From Proteobacteria bacterium DTSAM18 (GTDB lineage Bacteria; Myxococcota_A; UBA796; GCA-2862545), in the NCBI GenBank assembly GCA_028767165.1, contig JARACJ010000010.1, positions 62,001 to 126,000 of the forward strand: a DNA stretch of 64,000 nt, given 5' to 3'. Below the pieces are notes generated by a model. It was not told the origin of the DNA. It saw nothing but the letters and a program-made list of their open reading frames with translations, and did not search any database. This document shows, piece after piece, positions 10,601 through 19,866 of the stretch (within the stretch, counting starts at the first letter, position 1; every line of letters begins with the position of its first letter). Made by a program: the position numbers and the translations under genes.

Positions 10601-12165
10601 GACGGCTCCTTGGAGGTGCGGGGGCCCTCGTGGTCGGCACGGCGGCCCTCGACGATCCGCGCGACGGCACGGATCGACAGCAGCAGCTCGTCCACGTCCC
10701 GAGGGCGGGCGATGGGGTTGAGGAAGGTGAACTTCAGGCACACCCGGGGCTCGCCCCCGGTGCGCTCGCTGCAGACGGTGGTGCGGCCGACGAGGGCATG
10801 GCCACTGTCCATCAGGGTGCGGCGGATCTCGGCCTGGAGCGCATCGAGCTGCTCCGGGGTCACGTGGCCGGCGGGGACGTGGCGGAACACCACCGTCGAC
10901 AGCGTCGCGGGGGCCACGAGCTCCATGTCGTCGCTGGCCTCGATCCGCTGCTGTGCGTGCCGGGCCAGGTGGTGGCAGGTGTCCACCAGGTCGCCGAGTC
11001 CCTGTCGCCCGAGGGCCAGGAAGGTGGCCGCCACCTTGACGGCATCGGCCCTGCGGGTGGTCTGCAGGCTCAGGCCGAGCTGACCGCTGTAGCCTGCCTC
11101 CGCGTCGTCGGCAGCCATGAGGTAGGCCGGCTGCCGGTGCAGCGTCCGGAAGGCCTCCCGCTGGGCCACGAGACAGACGCTGGTCGCTGCGGGCTGCCAC
11201 CCGATCTTGTGCAGGTCGAGGGTGATCGAGTCCGCGAGGTGGATGCCCTTCATGCGTCCCTGCAGGCGCTCGGAGAACAACGCCCCGAACCCATAGGCCG
11301 CGTCCACGTGCAGCCAGAGGTTCCGCTCCCGGCAGATGGCCGCCAGGGGCTCCAGGGGGTCCACGGAGCCGAAGTCGGTGGTCCCGGCCGTCGCCATCAG
11401 CGCCACGGGGGTCTGATCGGGGGCCAGGCCGTCGAGGATGCGGGTGACCTCGTCCACCCGCATCCGGTGCGCGGCGTCCACCTCCACGGGGATCACGGCC
11501 CCCTCCCCCAGCCCGAGCGCCGCACAGGCCCGGTGCACCGAGAAGTGGGCCACCCGGGAACACAGCACCACCGGCCGGCCCATCGCGAACACGCCGTGTT
11601 CCCGCGCGTCGCGACCCATCCGCCGGGAGACGTCGTCCCGGGCGAGCATCAGCGCCAGCAGGTTGGACATGGAGCCACCGGGGGTGAGCACGCCGTCGGT
11701 GGCCTCGCCGAGTCCCGCGAGGTGGGCCAGCACCTGCACGACCCACCGCTCCATCGCGATGCTGGACGGGCCGGAGTCGTAGGTATCGACCGACGCGTTG
11801 GTGATGCTGGCCAGGGCGTCCGCCGCCACCGCCACCGTCAAGGAGGGAGGCTGCAGGTGGGCAGCCGCACGGGGATGGCCGAGATCGAGTCCGTGCTCGC
11901 CGAGCACGCGGTGGATGCGGTCGAGCGCCTGACGCGCGCCGATCCCTTCCTGGGGCATGCGGGCGGGCCCGAGGGCGTGCTGGGCACGTCGCATGACGTC
12001 CCGCGCGTGACCCGCGGGGAGCGGCCCACTGTCCCGATGGAGCCGGGGCTCGTCGAGTCCGGCGAGGAGGTCGGACACGAGGCGCTGACCGGCCCGGCTG
12101 CTCGCGAGCAGCTCGGCCGCCGCGAGGGATCGGACGTGAGGATCCATGGGAGGACGCAGATTCAT
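10597..12165 (-). CDS. PLP-dependent group II decarboxylase (lysine/diaminobutyrate decarboxylase-like)
   Basis: The 522-residue product is a pyridoxal-phosphate decarboxylase of the DesA/DfoJ/Ddc type. It shows VLTPGGSMSNLLAL, LHVDAAYG (near 282) and LDLHKIGWQP with the PLP-binding Lys near 318. In hydroxamate pathways this enzyme makes cadaverine or putrescine for hydroxylation. It is the first gene of the five-gene operon, 114 bp downstream of a Fur-type box. I accept ATG 12165, with CGGAG about 9 nt upstream; an ATG six codons later lacks a good SD. The preferred amino acid cannot be decided from the sequence. Confidence 0.88.
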   Translation of the reverse strand: MNLRPPMDPHVRSLAAAELLASSRAGQRLVSDLLAGLDEPRLHRDSGPLPAGHARDVMRRAQHALGPARMPQEGIGARQALDRIHRVLGEHGLDLGHPRAAAHLQPPSLTVAVAADALASITNASVDTYDSGPSSIAMERWVVQVLAHLAGLGEATDGVLTPGGSMSNLLALMLARDDVSRRMGRDAREHGVFAMGRPVVLCSRVAHFSVHRACAALGLGEGAVIPVEVDAAHRMRVDEVTRILDGLAPDQTPVALMATAGTTDFGSVDPLEPLAAICRERNLWLHVDAAYGFGALFSERLQGRMKGIHLADSITLDLHKIGWQPAATSVCLVAQREAFRTLHRQPAYLMAADDAEAGYSGQLGLSLQTTRRADAVKVAATFLALGRQGLGDLVDTCHHLARHAQQRIEASDDMELVAPATLSTVVFRHVPAGHVTPEQLDALQAEIRRTLMDSGHALVGRTTVCSERTGGEPRVCLKFTFLNPIARPRDVDELLLSIRAVARIVEGRRADHEGPRTSKEPS

Positions 12166-12278
12166 GAGAACGACTCCGAGGTGGAGGACCGCTCCACCGC
12201 TCGTGGAGCGCCACCGAGTGGCAGTACCGGGGGCGTCGAAACGACGAGGGGAACGAAGCCGCGCCCCTTATTGAAAAT

Positions 12279-12297
12279 GAATATGACTTTCATATTC
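12279..12297. promoter_or_regulatory. Fur-type iron box upstream of the siderophore operon
   Basis: GAATATGA-CTT-TCATATTC is a perfect 8-bp inverted repeat of 19 bp total. It resembles the Fur consensus GATAATGATAATCATTATC and stands out as AT-rich in GC-rich DNA. It would cover the start of transcription from the promoter at 12304-12332, matching repression by Fur-Fe(II). Confidence 0.8.
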
Positions 12298-12303
12298 GAC
12301 GCG

Positions 12304-12332
12304 CAGGTAGCGGACCGGACGCGGAACGGCAA
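12304..12332 (-). promoter_or_regulatory. Candidate sigma-70 promoter of the siderophore operon
   Basis: On the minus strand TTGCCG (-35, 12327-12332) is followed after 17 nt by TACCTG (-10, 12304-12309). The predicted start falls at the edge of the Fur-type box. The hexamers are imperfect, but the spacing and box position agree. Confidence 0.45.
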
Positions 12333-12393
12333 GCACGCGACCCACAAAATCGCTACCGAGAGGCTTCAAGAGCCGTTTTCAGGCCGCGAATTC

Positions 12394-13284
12394 CTAGCTC
12401 TTGCCGGGACCCCACCCGCCACCGGCTGACCGGGCGCTCTCCGCCAGGGGTCGACGCCCCCACCACCAGGCCATCGCCATGGGTACCAGGAGGGTGTGCA
12501 TGGCGAAGGAGAGCACCGTCGCGTTGGTGAGCGGATCGGTGAACCACACGGCCTCGAACAGCAGCGCGAGGGTCACGTGCCGGACCGCGCTCACGATCGC
12601 GAGGCTGCGCCGCCAGCTCTCCGAGGGCGCTGCCAGGCCCCCGAACCCGAAGGCCGCCACCGTGGCGAGGAAGCCCACACCGATACCGGCCCAACCCACC
12701 GACAGGATGCCCCACCCTCGGGTGAGGAAGATCCCGCCGACGACGAGCACCAGGAGCAGATCGCTGAGGCGTACCACCGGCCGAACCCAGCGGTCCGCCA
12801 GGGCGGGCATCCGGGTCCGCAGCATGATCCCGGCCAGGAGCGGCAGCAGCTGCACGCCGACGAGGGTCGTCATCATGGGCACCACCAGCCGTCCTGCACC
12901 CGAGACCACGCCCTGGCCCAGCCACAGACCGATGATGAGCGGAGCCGCGAACACGGACACCACCGACAGCAACACCATCGCCGTGACCGCCACGGCCAGG
13001 TCGCCCTTCGCCCAGCCCGCGAACAGGGGCCCCACCGCGCCCCCGGGAGCTGCCACGCAGATCACGACCCCCACGAGCACCGGATCCGGCAGCGGCACCA
13101 GCGCCACCAGCGCCGCCGTCAGGAGCGGCACCACCACGACGTTGGCCACCAGGGTCATCAGGAGCCACCAGGGACGGGCGATGACCCTGCGATAGGCCTC
13201 CGGCCGGGTCCGCAGCCCCACCCCGAACATCAGCACCACCACGAGTATGGTCACCGCGAGGGACTGCAGCTGCTCGGAGGTCAT
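12394..13284 (-). CDS. Bile-acid:sodium symporter (BASS) family transporter, second of a pair
   Basis: The 296-residue protein consists almost wholly of hydrophobic helices (about nine or ten). It carries SLAVTILVVVLMFGVGL at the N-terminus and AAPGGAVGPLF near residue 95, as in BASS/ACR3-like carriers for organic anions. The ATG overlaps the TGA of its upstream paralogue by 4 bp, preceded by a G-rich SD. The two proteins look about 40-45 % identical by eye. Its stop lies just before the siderophore promoter region. The substrate is unknown; export or uptake of a carboxylate is only a family-based guess. Confidence 0.75.
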   Translation of the reverse strand: MTSEQLQSLAVTILVVVLMFGVGLRTRPEAYRRVIARPWWLLMTLVANVVVVPLLTAALVALVPLPDPVLVGVVICVAAPGGAVGPLFAGWAKGDLAVAVTAMVLLSVVSVFAAPLIIGLWLGQGVVSGAGRLVVPMMTTLVGVQLLPLLAGIMLRTRMPALADRWVRPVVRLSDLLLVLVVGGIFLTRGWGILSVGWAGIGVGFLATVAAFGFGGLAAPSESWRRSLAIVSAVRHVTLALLFEAVWFTDPLTNATVLSFAMHTLLVPMAMAWWWGRRPLAESARSAGGGWGPGKS

Positions 13285-14153
13285 GGCGTCCCCCCCGCTC
13301 GCCGACGCCACCATGCCGTCGCTCCCAGGGGCACCCCGAGCGTGCATAGGCCGAACACGAGGACCGTGGCGTCCGTCAGGGCCGCCGGAAACCACATGGC
13401 GGCGAGCAACAGGGCCACCGCCACGTTGCGCACCACACACACCAGTCCGAAGCTCCGTCGCCAGGCCGTGGAAGGCCCCACGGCCCCCCCGATGGCGAGG
13501 AAGGCCAACGCCAGGCCGAGACACAGGAGCCATCCCGCCACGCCCACGCCACCGAGCACCCGCCACTTGGTGACGAGCAGCCCCCCCACCACCGCGAGGA
13601 GCAGCCCATTGCTGAGCCTGTGGATCGGACGCTCCCAGGACGCCGCCACGTCCGGTGAGCGCCGACGCATCACCATGCCCAGCGACAGGGGGAGCAGCTG
13701 CACACCGAACAGGGTGGTCATCATCGGCACCACGAGGGACAGCGGCCCATGCCCCTCCCCGGCCGCCAGCAGCAGCGCGATGATCCAGGGCGTGAGGAAC
13801 GCGGCCACCAGGGACAACAGCACCATGTCGGCCACGGCGACGGGCAGATCGCTCCGGGCATTGCTCGCGAACAGCGGCCCCACCGCGCCCCCGGGTGCCG
13901 CGGCACACAGGATGATCCCGGTGCGTACCTCGGCCGGCACCTTCACCAGTGCGAGGGCCGCCAGGGCCACCAGGGGCACGGCCAGGAAGTTGAGCGCCAC
14001 CTGCGCCCCGAACCAGGTGGGCTCGGACGAGACGCGACGGAAGTCCTGCGGCTCACTGCGAAGCCCGATCCCGAACATCAGGACGAGCACGAGCACGGTG
14101 ACGGCCAGCGACTGGACCTGCGCCCCCGAGAGGCCTCCGCCCGTCACGTCCAT
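13281..14153 (-). CDS. BASS family transporter, first of a pair
   Basis: The 290-residue multi-pass protein shares AAPGGAVGPLF, VVPMMTTLFGVQLLPL and the whole helix pattern with the next gene. I start at ATG 14153 because the longer upstream frame is low-complexity Gly/Arg sequence and the preceding DUF202 gene ends inside it (10-bp overlap). BASS carriers normally act alone, so two overlapping paralogues suggest either recent duplication or a hetero-oligomer. No substrate can be named. Confidence 0.75.
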   Translation of the reverse strand: MDVTGGGLSGAQVQSLAVTVLVLVLMFGIGLRSEPQDFRRVSSEPTWFGAQVALNFLAVPLVALAALALVKVPAEVRTGIILCAAAPGGAVGPLFASNARSDLPVAVADMVLLSLVAAFLTPWIIALLLAAGEGHGPLSLVVPMMTTLFGVQLLPLSLGMVMRRRSPDVAASWERPIHRLSNGLLLAVVGGLLVTKWRVLGGVGVAGWLLCLGLALAFLAIGGAVGPSTAWRRSFGLVCVVRNVAVALLLAAMWFPAALTDATVLVFGLCTLGVPLGATAWWRRRAGGTP

Positions 14154-14491
14154 GGGCCCCCTCCGCCACCTCCGGACGCGTCCGACGGTGCCGCGGGCAC
14201 CGCTCCCGGATCCCCTGCCGCCACCTCCAGCCGTTCGAGCATCCGCTGCACCCGCCTCTGGCTGTTCCGGTAGCGGATGACGCCCAGCGCCAGGATGGCG
14301 AAGGAGGCAAGGAGGAACACCACCCAGCCCGCCACCACCCACGGGGTCTGCTCGAGGAACTGGCTGCCCGCGATGCCGGTGACCAGGAGCGCAAAGCTCG
14401 TGCGCACCCAGGCCAGCAGGGTGCGCTCGGCGGCGAGGATGGTGCGCTCGGCGGCGAGGCCGTCACGAACGGTTCCGTAGGGCAGCTCCAT
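14144..14491 (-). CDS. DUF202 small membrane protein
   Basis: The 115-residue product has the DUF202/YidH signature LAAERTILAAERTLLAWVRT followed by two transmembrane segments and a Gly-rich tail. The ERTLLAWVRTS motif is the family hallmark. Function is unknown. The start at 14491 has AAGGAA close upstream. Its end overlaps the first BASS transporter by 10 bp, so the three genes form one unit. Confidence 0.85.
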   Translation of the reverse strand: MELPYGTVRDGLAAERTILAAERTLLAWVRTSFALLVTGIAGSQFLEQTPWVVAGWVVFLLASFAILALGVIRYRNSQRRVQRMLERLEVAAGDPGAVPAAPSDASGGGGGGPWT

Positions 14492-14639
14492 CGTTCCTTC
14501 ACGGACAGGGGTTCGACGTCCCCAACGTACCAGATGCCCACCCCGTGCAGTGGGAACCCTGCTGACGGGCCCGGAACCGCGCGAGCGGTCGTCGATGGCG
14601 TCCCTCGTGGACCCGGCAATCCGCAGGCCCCGAGCGGTT

Positions 14640-15161
14640 TCACCGCTGCCGGCGCAGCACCGAGCCCACCTTGGCGTCGAGCAGCCCGAGGAACGCCTGG
14701 TACTGCTCCTTCGGCACCCGCACGGGGCCCCGGCGGCGGACGCCCGACACCCGGAACCAGCGTCCGTCGTCACGACAGATCTTCAGCCAGCCCTGCCGGG
14801 CGTCGTGATGGACCTCCCGCATGCGACTCCAGGGCACCGAGAACCGCACCTGGCCCGAGGTGCTCAGCCAGCGGAAGCCCTCGGCATCCGCCTCGAGCAC
14901 GCCCATCTGGTCGGCCACGGCCGTCGCCCGACGGCGCTGCCAGCGGGTGAGCTCGAAGGAGATCGCCATCCACACGACCACCAGGAGCGCCTGCACCGCG
15001 GTTCCGCGCCCGAGCTGTCCGAGCCAGGACAGGCTCGCGACGGAGACGAACACCAGCACGGCGAACCCCACGGCGAACCCCTGCTGGGCCTTCAGCCAGC
15101 GGGCTGGCCGGAAGTCCACACGGATGCGCTGGACCGGGTTCGCAGGGGCGTCGGGAAGCAT
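14640..15161 (-). CDS. Two-helix membrane protein with PH-like C-terminal domain
   Basis: The 173-residue product has two adjacent transmembrane segments (about residues 27-75) followed by a soluble part. That part contains FRWLSTSGQVRFSVPWSRM and PKEQYQAFLGLL, the layout of YcxB-like bacterial PH-domain membrane proteins. I chose ATG 15161, with AGGAGAG 8 nt upstream, over an upstream in-frame start. It is divergent from the large transglutaminase/TPR gene and 148 bp upstream of the DUF202 gene. Function is unknown. Confidence 0.6.
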   Translation of the reverse strand: MLPDAPANPVQRIRVDFRPARWLKAQQGFAVGFAVLVFVSVASLSWLGQLGRGTAVQALLVVVWMAISFELTRWQRRRATAVADQMGVLEADAEGFRWLSTSGQVRFSVPWSRMREVHHDARQGWLKICRDDGRWFRVSGVRRRGPVRVPKEQYQAFLGLLDAKVGSVLRRQR

Positions 15162-15308
15162 CGTCGTCTCTCCTAGGGAATTCCACCTACCCCGACACGG
15201 TGGAACGAGCACCCTGGCCGGGTCGGAGGAACGCTTCGGCGGCCCTCTCGGCCTGCGGTACCGGAAAGTGAGGGCAAGGTGTTACCGTCGGGGCACACGG
15301 GAGTCGAC

Positions 15309-18300
15309 ATGCTCATCACCATCCTGGCCGCGCAGGCGCTGGCTGCCCCCACCTGGTCCGATCCCGAGCCCTTCTCGGCGGACCCCTCGGACCTCACCGC
15401 ACTGGTGGCATCGCTCGAGGATGACGCCCCGCACATCTTCCTCGACGAGGACACCTACCAGTACGACGACCAGGGGCGTGAGACCCACACCTCCCGCATG
15501 ATCTACACGGTCCTCGACCCCGACCAGCTCAACATGTGGTCCCGCGTCGAGACCCAGTGGTCACCGTGGCTCGAGGAGCGCCCCCAGATCAAGGCTCGGG
15601 TGATCACGCCGGACGGCACGGTCCACTGGCTCGACGAGGCCCTCCTCGAAGACGCGGCCAACGGCCGCAACGGCCTCACCTACTCCGACCGGCGTACGCT
15701 GCTCGGCATCCTGCCGGGCTTCGTCGCGGGATCCGTCGTCGAGGAGGTGATCGTCCACCGCGACCACACCCCCTTCCTCGGGGGCGGCGCCTACCACGTG
15801 ACCTCCACCGCCAACTACGCGGACACCGACCTGCGCCGGGTCCGCGTCGAGGTCGCGCCAGGGTGGTCGGTCCGGCACGAGCTCACCGCCGACGGCCGCG
15901 CACGTCCGCTCAAGAAGGGGCAGCGGGGGCTGCTCCTCGAGCTGGAGTCCCCCGAACAGCACGACTACGCGCCCTACTGGCCGCACGACGTGCTGCCGGC
16001 GGGTCTGTTCGTGTTCTCCACGGCGCCCTCCTGGAAGACCATCGGCTCGGCCTACCACGAGCTCGTCGCCCCCTCCCTGTCCGCAGACGGGATCACCCAC
16101 CTGGTCGACAGGGTGAAGAGCAAAGCCACCGACCGTGCCAAGGCCGCGATGGCCTACGCCATCGCCCGCGACGAGGTCCGCTACACGTCGGTCTCCTTTG
16201 GGGCCCGCTCCATCGTACCGACGCCTCCGGCGGAGATGATGGAGCGCGGCTACGGCGACTGCAAGGACAAGGCGTCCCTGCTGATCACGCTCCTTCAGCA
16301 GGTCGGTATCGACGCCCGGTTCGTGCTGCTCCGGCGCCAGAGCCACATGATGCTCTCCGCTGGCCTGACGGGCGCCAACCAGTTCGATCACGCGATCGTG
16401 TACGTGCCCTCCCTCGACCTGTACCTCGACCCCACGGGCGACGAGGTGCCCCTCGGCGAGCTCCCCTGGGACATCCAGGGCAGCCAGGCGCTGCTCATCG
16501 ACTCCGACGCCCCCCGGCTGGTCCTGCTGCCCCAGTCCTCCTCCATGGCCAACCTGCTCCGGGAGACCGTCGAAGCGGACATCCCCTCGGAGGGAGGCGC
16601 ACGCCTGATCGAGACCACCGAAGGATGGGGCTGGAACGGCACCGACATGCGGCGTGAGTACCCGAGCACCTTCGACGGCGACTACCAGGAGGGGTTCACG
16701 GACTACCTGGCCGAGACCTTCGGCGACGCCACCCTCACCTCCGCGGGACTCGACACCAGCGACGATGCCCACCCACGCACCCGTCTGACCCTCGAAGCCG
16801 CCAACGCGGGCACCATGCTGTCGGACGGCACCGAAGCCGCCGCAGCCATCGTGCCCTACGCGGTCCTCCGCAACTCCCCCTCGTTCATCGTCCCCTTCGA
16901 CGAGGCCGGTGCCCGCAAGACGCCCGAACAGGTCGAAGAAGAGCTCGCCGGACGCACCGAGGACGTCGAGGTCGTCCCCTTCCGCGACGAATTCGTCGCG
17001 CGCATCCGCATCGCCCCCGGCTTCGAGTTGTCCCAGGTCCCCGAGGAGATGTCGTGGACCGGTCCTTCGGGCACCGAGGTATCGCGCCGCGTCACCCGTG
17101 ACGGTGAGCACGTGCAGCTGACGTACGTCGTCGACGGCGGCGATGGTCGCTGGACCGTGGCCGAGACGAAGGCGATGCGGGAGGCCGTGACGGAGCTGAT
17201 GGACGACACGCCCCTGCTCGTCCTGTGGATGGCGTCCACCTACCCCCTGCTGAACCAGGGGTCCTACCATCAGGCATTCGAGTCCCTCGATGCACTCGTC
17301 CGCGAGCTGCCGGAGGACTCGGCCTACCGCTCCTGGCGTGCCCACGCGTTCCTCGAAGCGGGCCTGGGCGCCCTGGCCCAGCGGGAAGCCCGCGCGGCCC
17401 TCGCCCAGGATGACTCTCCCGCCCGACACGCCGATCTCGGGTACATGCTCCTGCACGACGAGTGGGGTCGCAACCAGCACTGGCCCTACGACCGCGACCA
17501 GGCGATCGCCCACCTGCGCACGGCCGTCGCGGGCGACCCGACCCTCGATGGCACCCGGGAGAACCTGGCCCTGGCCCTCGTGCACCAACCCCTTCCCGGT
17601 GGCATCCCGGATCACCACGCGGAGCTCGAAGAGGCCGCAGACCACTTCCGGGTCCTCGTCGACCGGGATCACGACGGCGCCATGTTCAACCTCATGACCG
17701 TCCTGCTGAAGCTCGGTCGCCACGAGGAGGCCATGGAGCTCGGACGAGGTCAGGAGCTCGACGACATGATGACCCTGTCCTGGCTCGCCCACTACGCGAT
17801 GGCGGAGGGGGCCGACGCCTTCATGCGGGAAGTCAGGCGACGCCGCACCGGGATGGGGCCCCAGCAGACCGCTGCCACGGTCGCCGTCGCCCTCCTCACC
17901 GTGGGCCATCACGAACGGGCCCTGGAGCTGTTCGAGCAGGTCGCACGCCTGCCAGGGCGCTCCCCCGAGGTCACCACCCTGGTCGACGCCCTGGCACGGG
18001 CCCTGCGCACCGACCTGCACCGCCTGCCCGATCGGGAGATCTCGCTGCTGGCCGAGTACAGGCTCGACACCATCGCTTCCGTGGCAGACACCGAGATCCT
18101 CGGCCGACACTTCGCCACCACACCCTTCGTGCCCCCTGAGCTGGTGGACTTCCACAAGGGCTTCCGCATCGGATGGGAGAGCACCGACGAGGGACTTCCC
18201 ATCGAGGTGACCCTCGGCATGCAGTACGCCGACGCCGAGATCCAACGCGGCCCCCGGACGCGGGCGGGCTACCGGGTCGACATCCTCTCCGAGGGCCGGT

Positions 18301-19307
18301 CCTGGTCGATGTTCGTGGCGAAGAAGAAGGGGCGCTTCCAGATCCTCGGACACCCCTACGCGCCCACGTTCACCGCCTACCAGGCCCAACAGCTCCTGCA
18401 GCGCGGCGACGAGGAGACCGCGCTGGCACTGCTGGGCCTCATGGCCAGCCCCTTCCGGGGCGACGACGGCACCTACGGGACGAACGGCCCGCTCGGGAGG
18501 TGGTGGACCGGCGGTGAGCACACCGCCGAGCGGGCCGAGGCCCTGATCCACGCCATCCTCGTGGCACAGAACCCGCAGACCTCCCTTCCGGGTCTGCAGG
18601 CGTGGCTCGACACGAACCCGTCCGAAAAGGATGCCATCGTGCTCCTCGACATCGCGCGACGGGCGAAGGGCCTGACGCCCGACGCCGAGCTGCAGATCGG
18701 CCGGCACATCGAACGGTTCGAGCCCGACACCGACCGGGGCCTGTGGATCCAGATGGCCGCAGCCCGGGATGGCGGCTTCACGGACACCCTGCAGGCCCTC
18801 ACCGACCGAGCGATGGCGGCCGACCTGCAGAGCTACACCCTCTCCCTGGCCCTGATCGAGCTCGGCCGGGTCGACGAGGGGCTGGCCATGCACGAAGCCC
18901 TCCTGAGCACTCGCCCCGACGACCCGTCCACCCTGAACAACCACGCCTGGATGCTCGCGGCCCAGGGCAGGGACCTCCCGAGGGCCATCGAGCTGGCACA
19001 GGCAGCCGTCGATGGCGCCGACGAGCCCGACCTCAGCGACATGCACACCCTCGCCACCGTCCTCGCCCTGCACGGCGACGTGGACCGCGCGCTGGCCGTG
19101 ACCCGCGAGGCCGCCCAGCAGCCCATGTTCTTCGAGCACGAGCCCTACTACCGGGCGGTCCTGAGCATCCTCACCGCCAGGCTCGGCCACCTCGACGCCG
19201 CACGGGAGCTCCTGGCCGGCGCGGGTCTGCCGGCCGGCGGCACGTTGGAGATGGCCACGGATGCACTGGACGGGATGACCGCCCAGGCGCGGAACGACGC
19301 GCCCTGA
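15309..19307 (+). CDS. Large secreted DUF3857 / transglutaminase-like / TPR protein
   Basis: The 1332-residue product starts with a short signal peptide (MLITILAAQALAAP); SD GGGAG precedes ATG 15309. Residues about 40-250 match DUF3857. A transglutaminase-like core follows with Cys in GYGDCKDKA (near 317), His in FDHAIVY (near 360) and Asp in LDPTGD (near 374), so the triad is intact. The second half is rich in helical TPR-like repeats (about 640-830 and 1190-1310). Proteins with this domain order are widespread in Bacteroidetes and deltaproteobacteria without a defined role. A periplasmic protease or cross-linking activity with TPR docking is plausible, but unproven. Confidence 0.8.
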   Translation: MLITILAAQALAAPTWSDPEPFSADPSDLTALVASLEDDAPHIFLDEDTYQYDDQGRETHTSRMIYTVLDPDQLNMWSRVETQWSPWLEERPQIKARVITPDGTVHWLDEALLEDAANGRNGLTYSDRRTLLGILPGFVAGSVVEEVIVHRDHTPFLGGGAYHVTSTANYADTDLRRVRVEVAPGWSVRHELTADGRARPLKKGQRGLLLELESPEQHDYAPYWPHDVLPAGLFVFSTAPSWKTIGSAYHELVAPSLSADGITHLVDRVKSKATDRAKAAMAYAIARDEVRYTSVSFGARSIVPTPPAEMMERGYGDCKDKASLLITLLQQVGIDARFVLLRRQSHMMLSAGLTGANQFDHAIVYVPSLDLYLDPTGDEVPLGELPWDIQGSQALLIDSDAPRLVLLPQSSSMANLLRETVEADIPSEGGARLIETTEGWGWNGTDMRREYPSTFDGDYQEGFTDYLAETFGDATLTSAGLDTSDDAHPRTRLTLEAANAGTMLSDGTEAAAAIVPYAVLRNSPSFIVPFDEAGARKTPEQVEEELAGRTEDVEVVPFRDEFVARIRIAPGFELSQVPEEMSWTGPSGTEVSRRVTRDGEHVQLTYVVDGGDGRWTVAETKAMREAVTELMDDTPLLVLWMASTYPLLNQGSYHQAFESLDALVRELPEDSAYRSWRAHAFLEAGLGALAQREARAALAQDDSPARHADLGYMLLHDEWGRNQHWPYDRDQAIAHLRTAVAGDPTLDGTRENLALALVHQPLPGGIPDHHAELEEAADHFRVLVDRDHDGAMFNLMTVLLKLGRHEEAMELGRGQELDDMMTLSWLAHYAMAEGADAFMREVRRRRTGMGPQQTAATVAVALLTVGHHERALELFEQVARLPGRSPEVTTLVDALARALRTDLHRLPDREISLLAEYRLDTIASVADTEILGRHFATTPFVPPELVDFHKGFRIGWESTDEGLPIEVTLGMQYADAEIQRGPRTRAGYRVDILSEGRSWSMFVAKKKGRFQILGHPYAPTFTAYQAQQLLQRGDEETALALLGLMASPFRGDDGTYGTNGPLGRWWTGGEHTAERAEALIHAILVAQNPQTSLPGLQAWLDTNPSEKDAIVLLDIARRAKGLTPDAELQIGRHIERFEPDTDRGLWIQMAAARDGGFTDTLQALTDRAMAADLQSYTLSLALIELGRVDEGLAMHEALLSTRPDDPSTLNNHAWMLAAQGRDLPRAIELAQAAVDGADEPDLSDMHTLATVLALHGDVDRALAVTREAAQQPMFFEHEPYYRAVLSILTARLGHLDAARELLAGAGLPAGGTLEMATDALDGMTAQARNDAP

Positions 19308-19315
19308 GCGTAGGC

Positions 19316-19343
19316 GAGGGCGGGTTCCTGCAGGCCCGTCCTC
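19316..19343. terminator. Hairpin between convergent genes
   Basis: GAGGGCGGG (19316-19324) pairs with CCCGTCCTC (19335-19343) with one G-T pair. It lies 8 bp after the stop of the large TPR gene and touches the last codon of the convergent YbjN-like gene. There is no long U-tract. Confidence 0.4.
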
Positions 19344-19866
19344 AGTTCTCGATCCGCTGCACCGCCGCCAGGGCGGACTCCGCGCCGGACATCACGCCCT
19401 GGATGCCCGGGTAGTAGCGATCGAGGGTCATGGCGCCGATGTTGAGGTAGTTCTTCACCTGCGTCTCCTTGAGGATGGAGCCCTCGACATCGATGATGGT
19501 CTTGTAGCGGACCTCACCGTCGTTGAAGTCCATCTCGAAGTTGCCGATCCGCATGCCGTAGTTGGCGCGGGTGAGGAACTCGGCCATGGCGAGGCGCTGG
19601 GCCTCCGGCACGTTGCCGTTGATGACGAAGTAGAACACGACCTGCTCCACGTCGTTCAAGAACTGCACGTACACCCGGTAGCTGCCGTTGTCGCCGTTCA
19701 CGCCAGACTGGTAGACGTGCTCCTGCACTTCCGTGACCGTCCAGCCGTCGCTCTCCATGAACTGCAGGGTGGTCTTCTCCTGCGGGCTCATCTTGGCCTT
19801 GGGTCCGGCCCAGGCCGCCGAGGCCACCAGCAGGCCCGCCATCATCACCGCGCGCTTCATCCACAT
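19342..19866 (-). CDS. Secreted YbjN-domain protein
   Basis: The 174-residue product has a signal peptide (MWMKRAVMMAGLL, cleavage near AAWAG) followed by a YbjN-type domain: FMESDGWTVTEVQE, then FYFVINGNVPEAQRLAMAEF and NYGMRIGNFEMDFNDGEVRY. YbjN-like folds resemble type III secretion chaperones, and their role is poorly defined. A periplasmic version is typical of Myxococcota-like genomes. GGGAGGG precedes ATG 19866; upstream in-frame starts lack an SD. Confidence 0.75.
   Translation of the reverse strand: MWMKRAVMMAGLLVASAAWAGPKAKMSPQEKTTLQFMESDGWTVTEVQEHVYQSGVNGDNGSYRVYVQFLNDVEQVVFYFVINGNVPEAQRLAMAEFLTRANYGMRIGNFEMDFNDGEVRYKTIIDVEGSILKETQVKNYLNIGAMTLDRYYPGIQGVMSGAESALAAVQRIEN

Noticed and set aside
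14508-14526. GGGGTTCGACGTCCCC resembling a tRNA T-arm
   Set aside because: The T-stem lacks the G53-C61 pair and no acceptor, D or anticodon arm can be folded around it.
15561-19190. Minus-strand frame of 1209 codons
   Set aside because: Shadow of the transglutaminase/TPR gene, which has a signal peptide and an intact catalytic triad.
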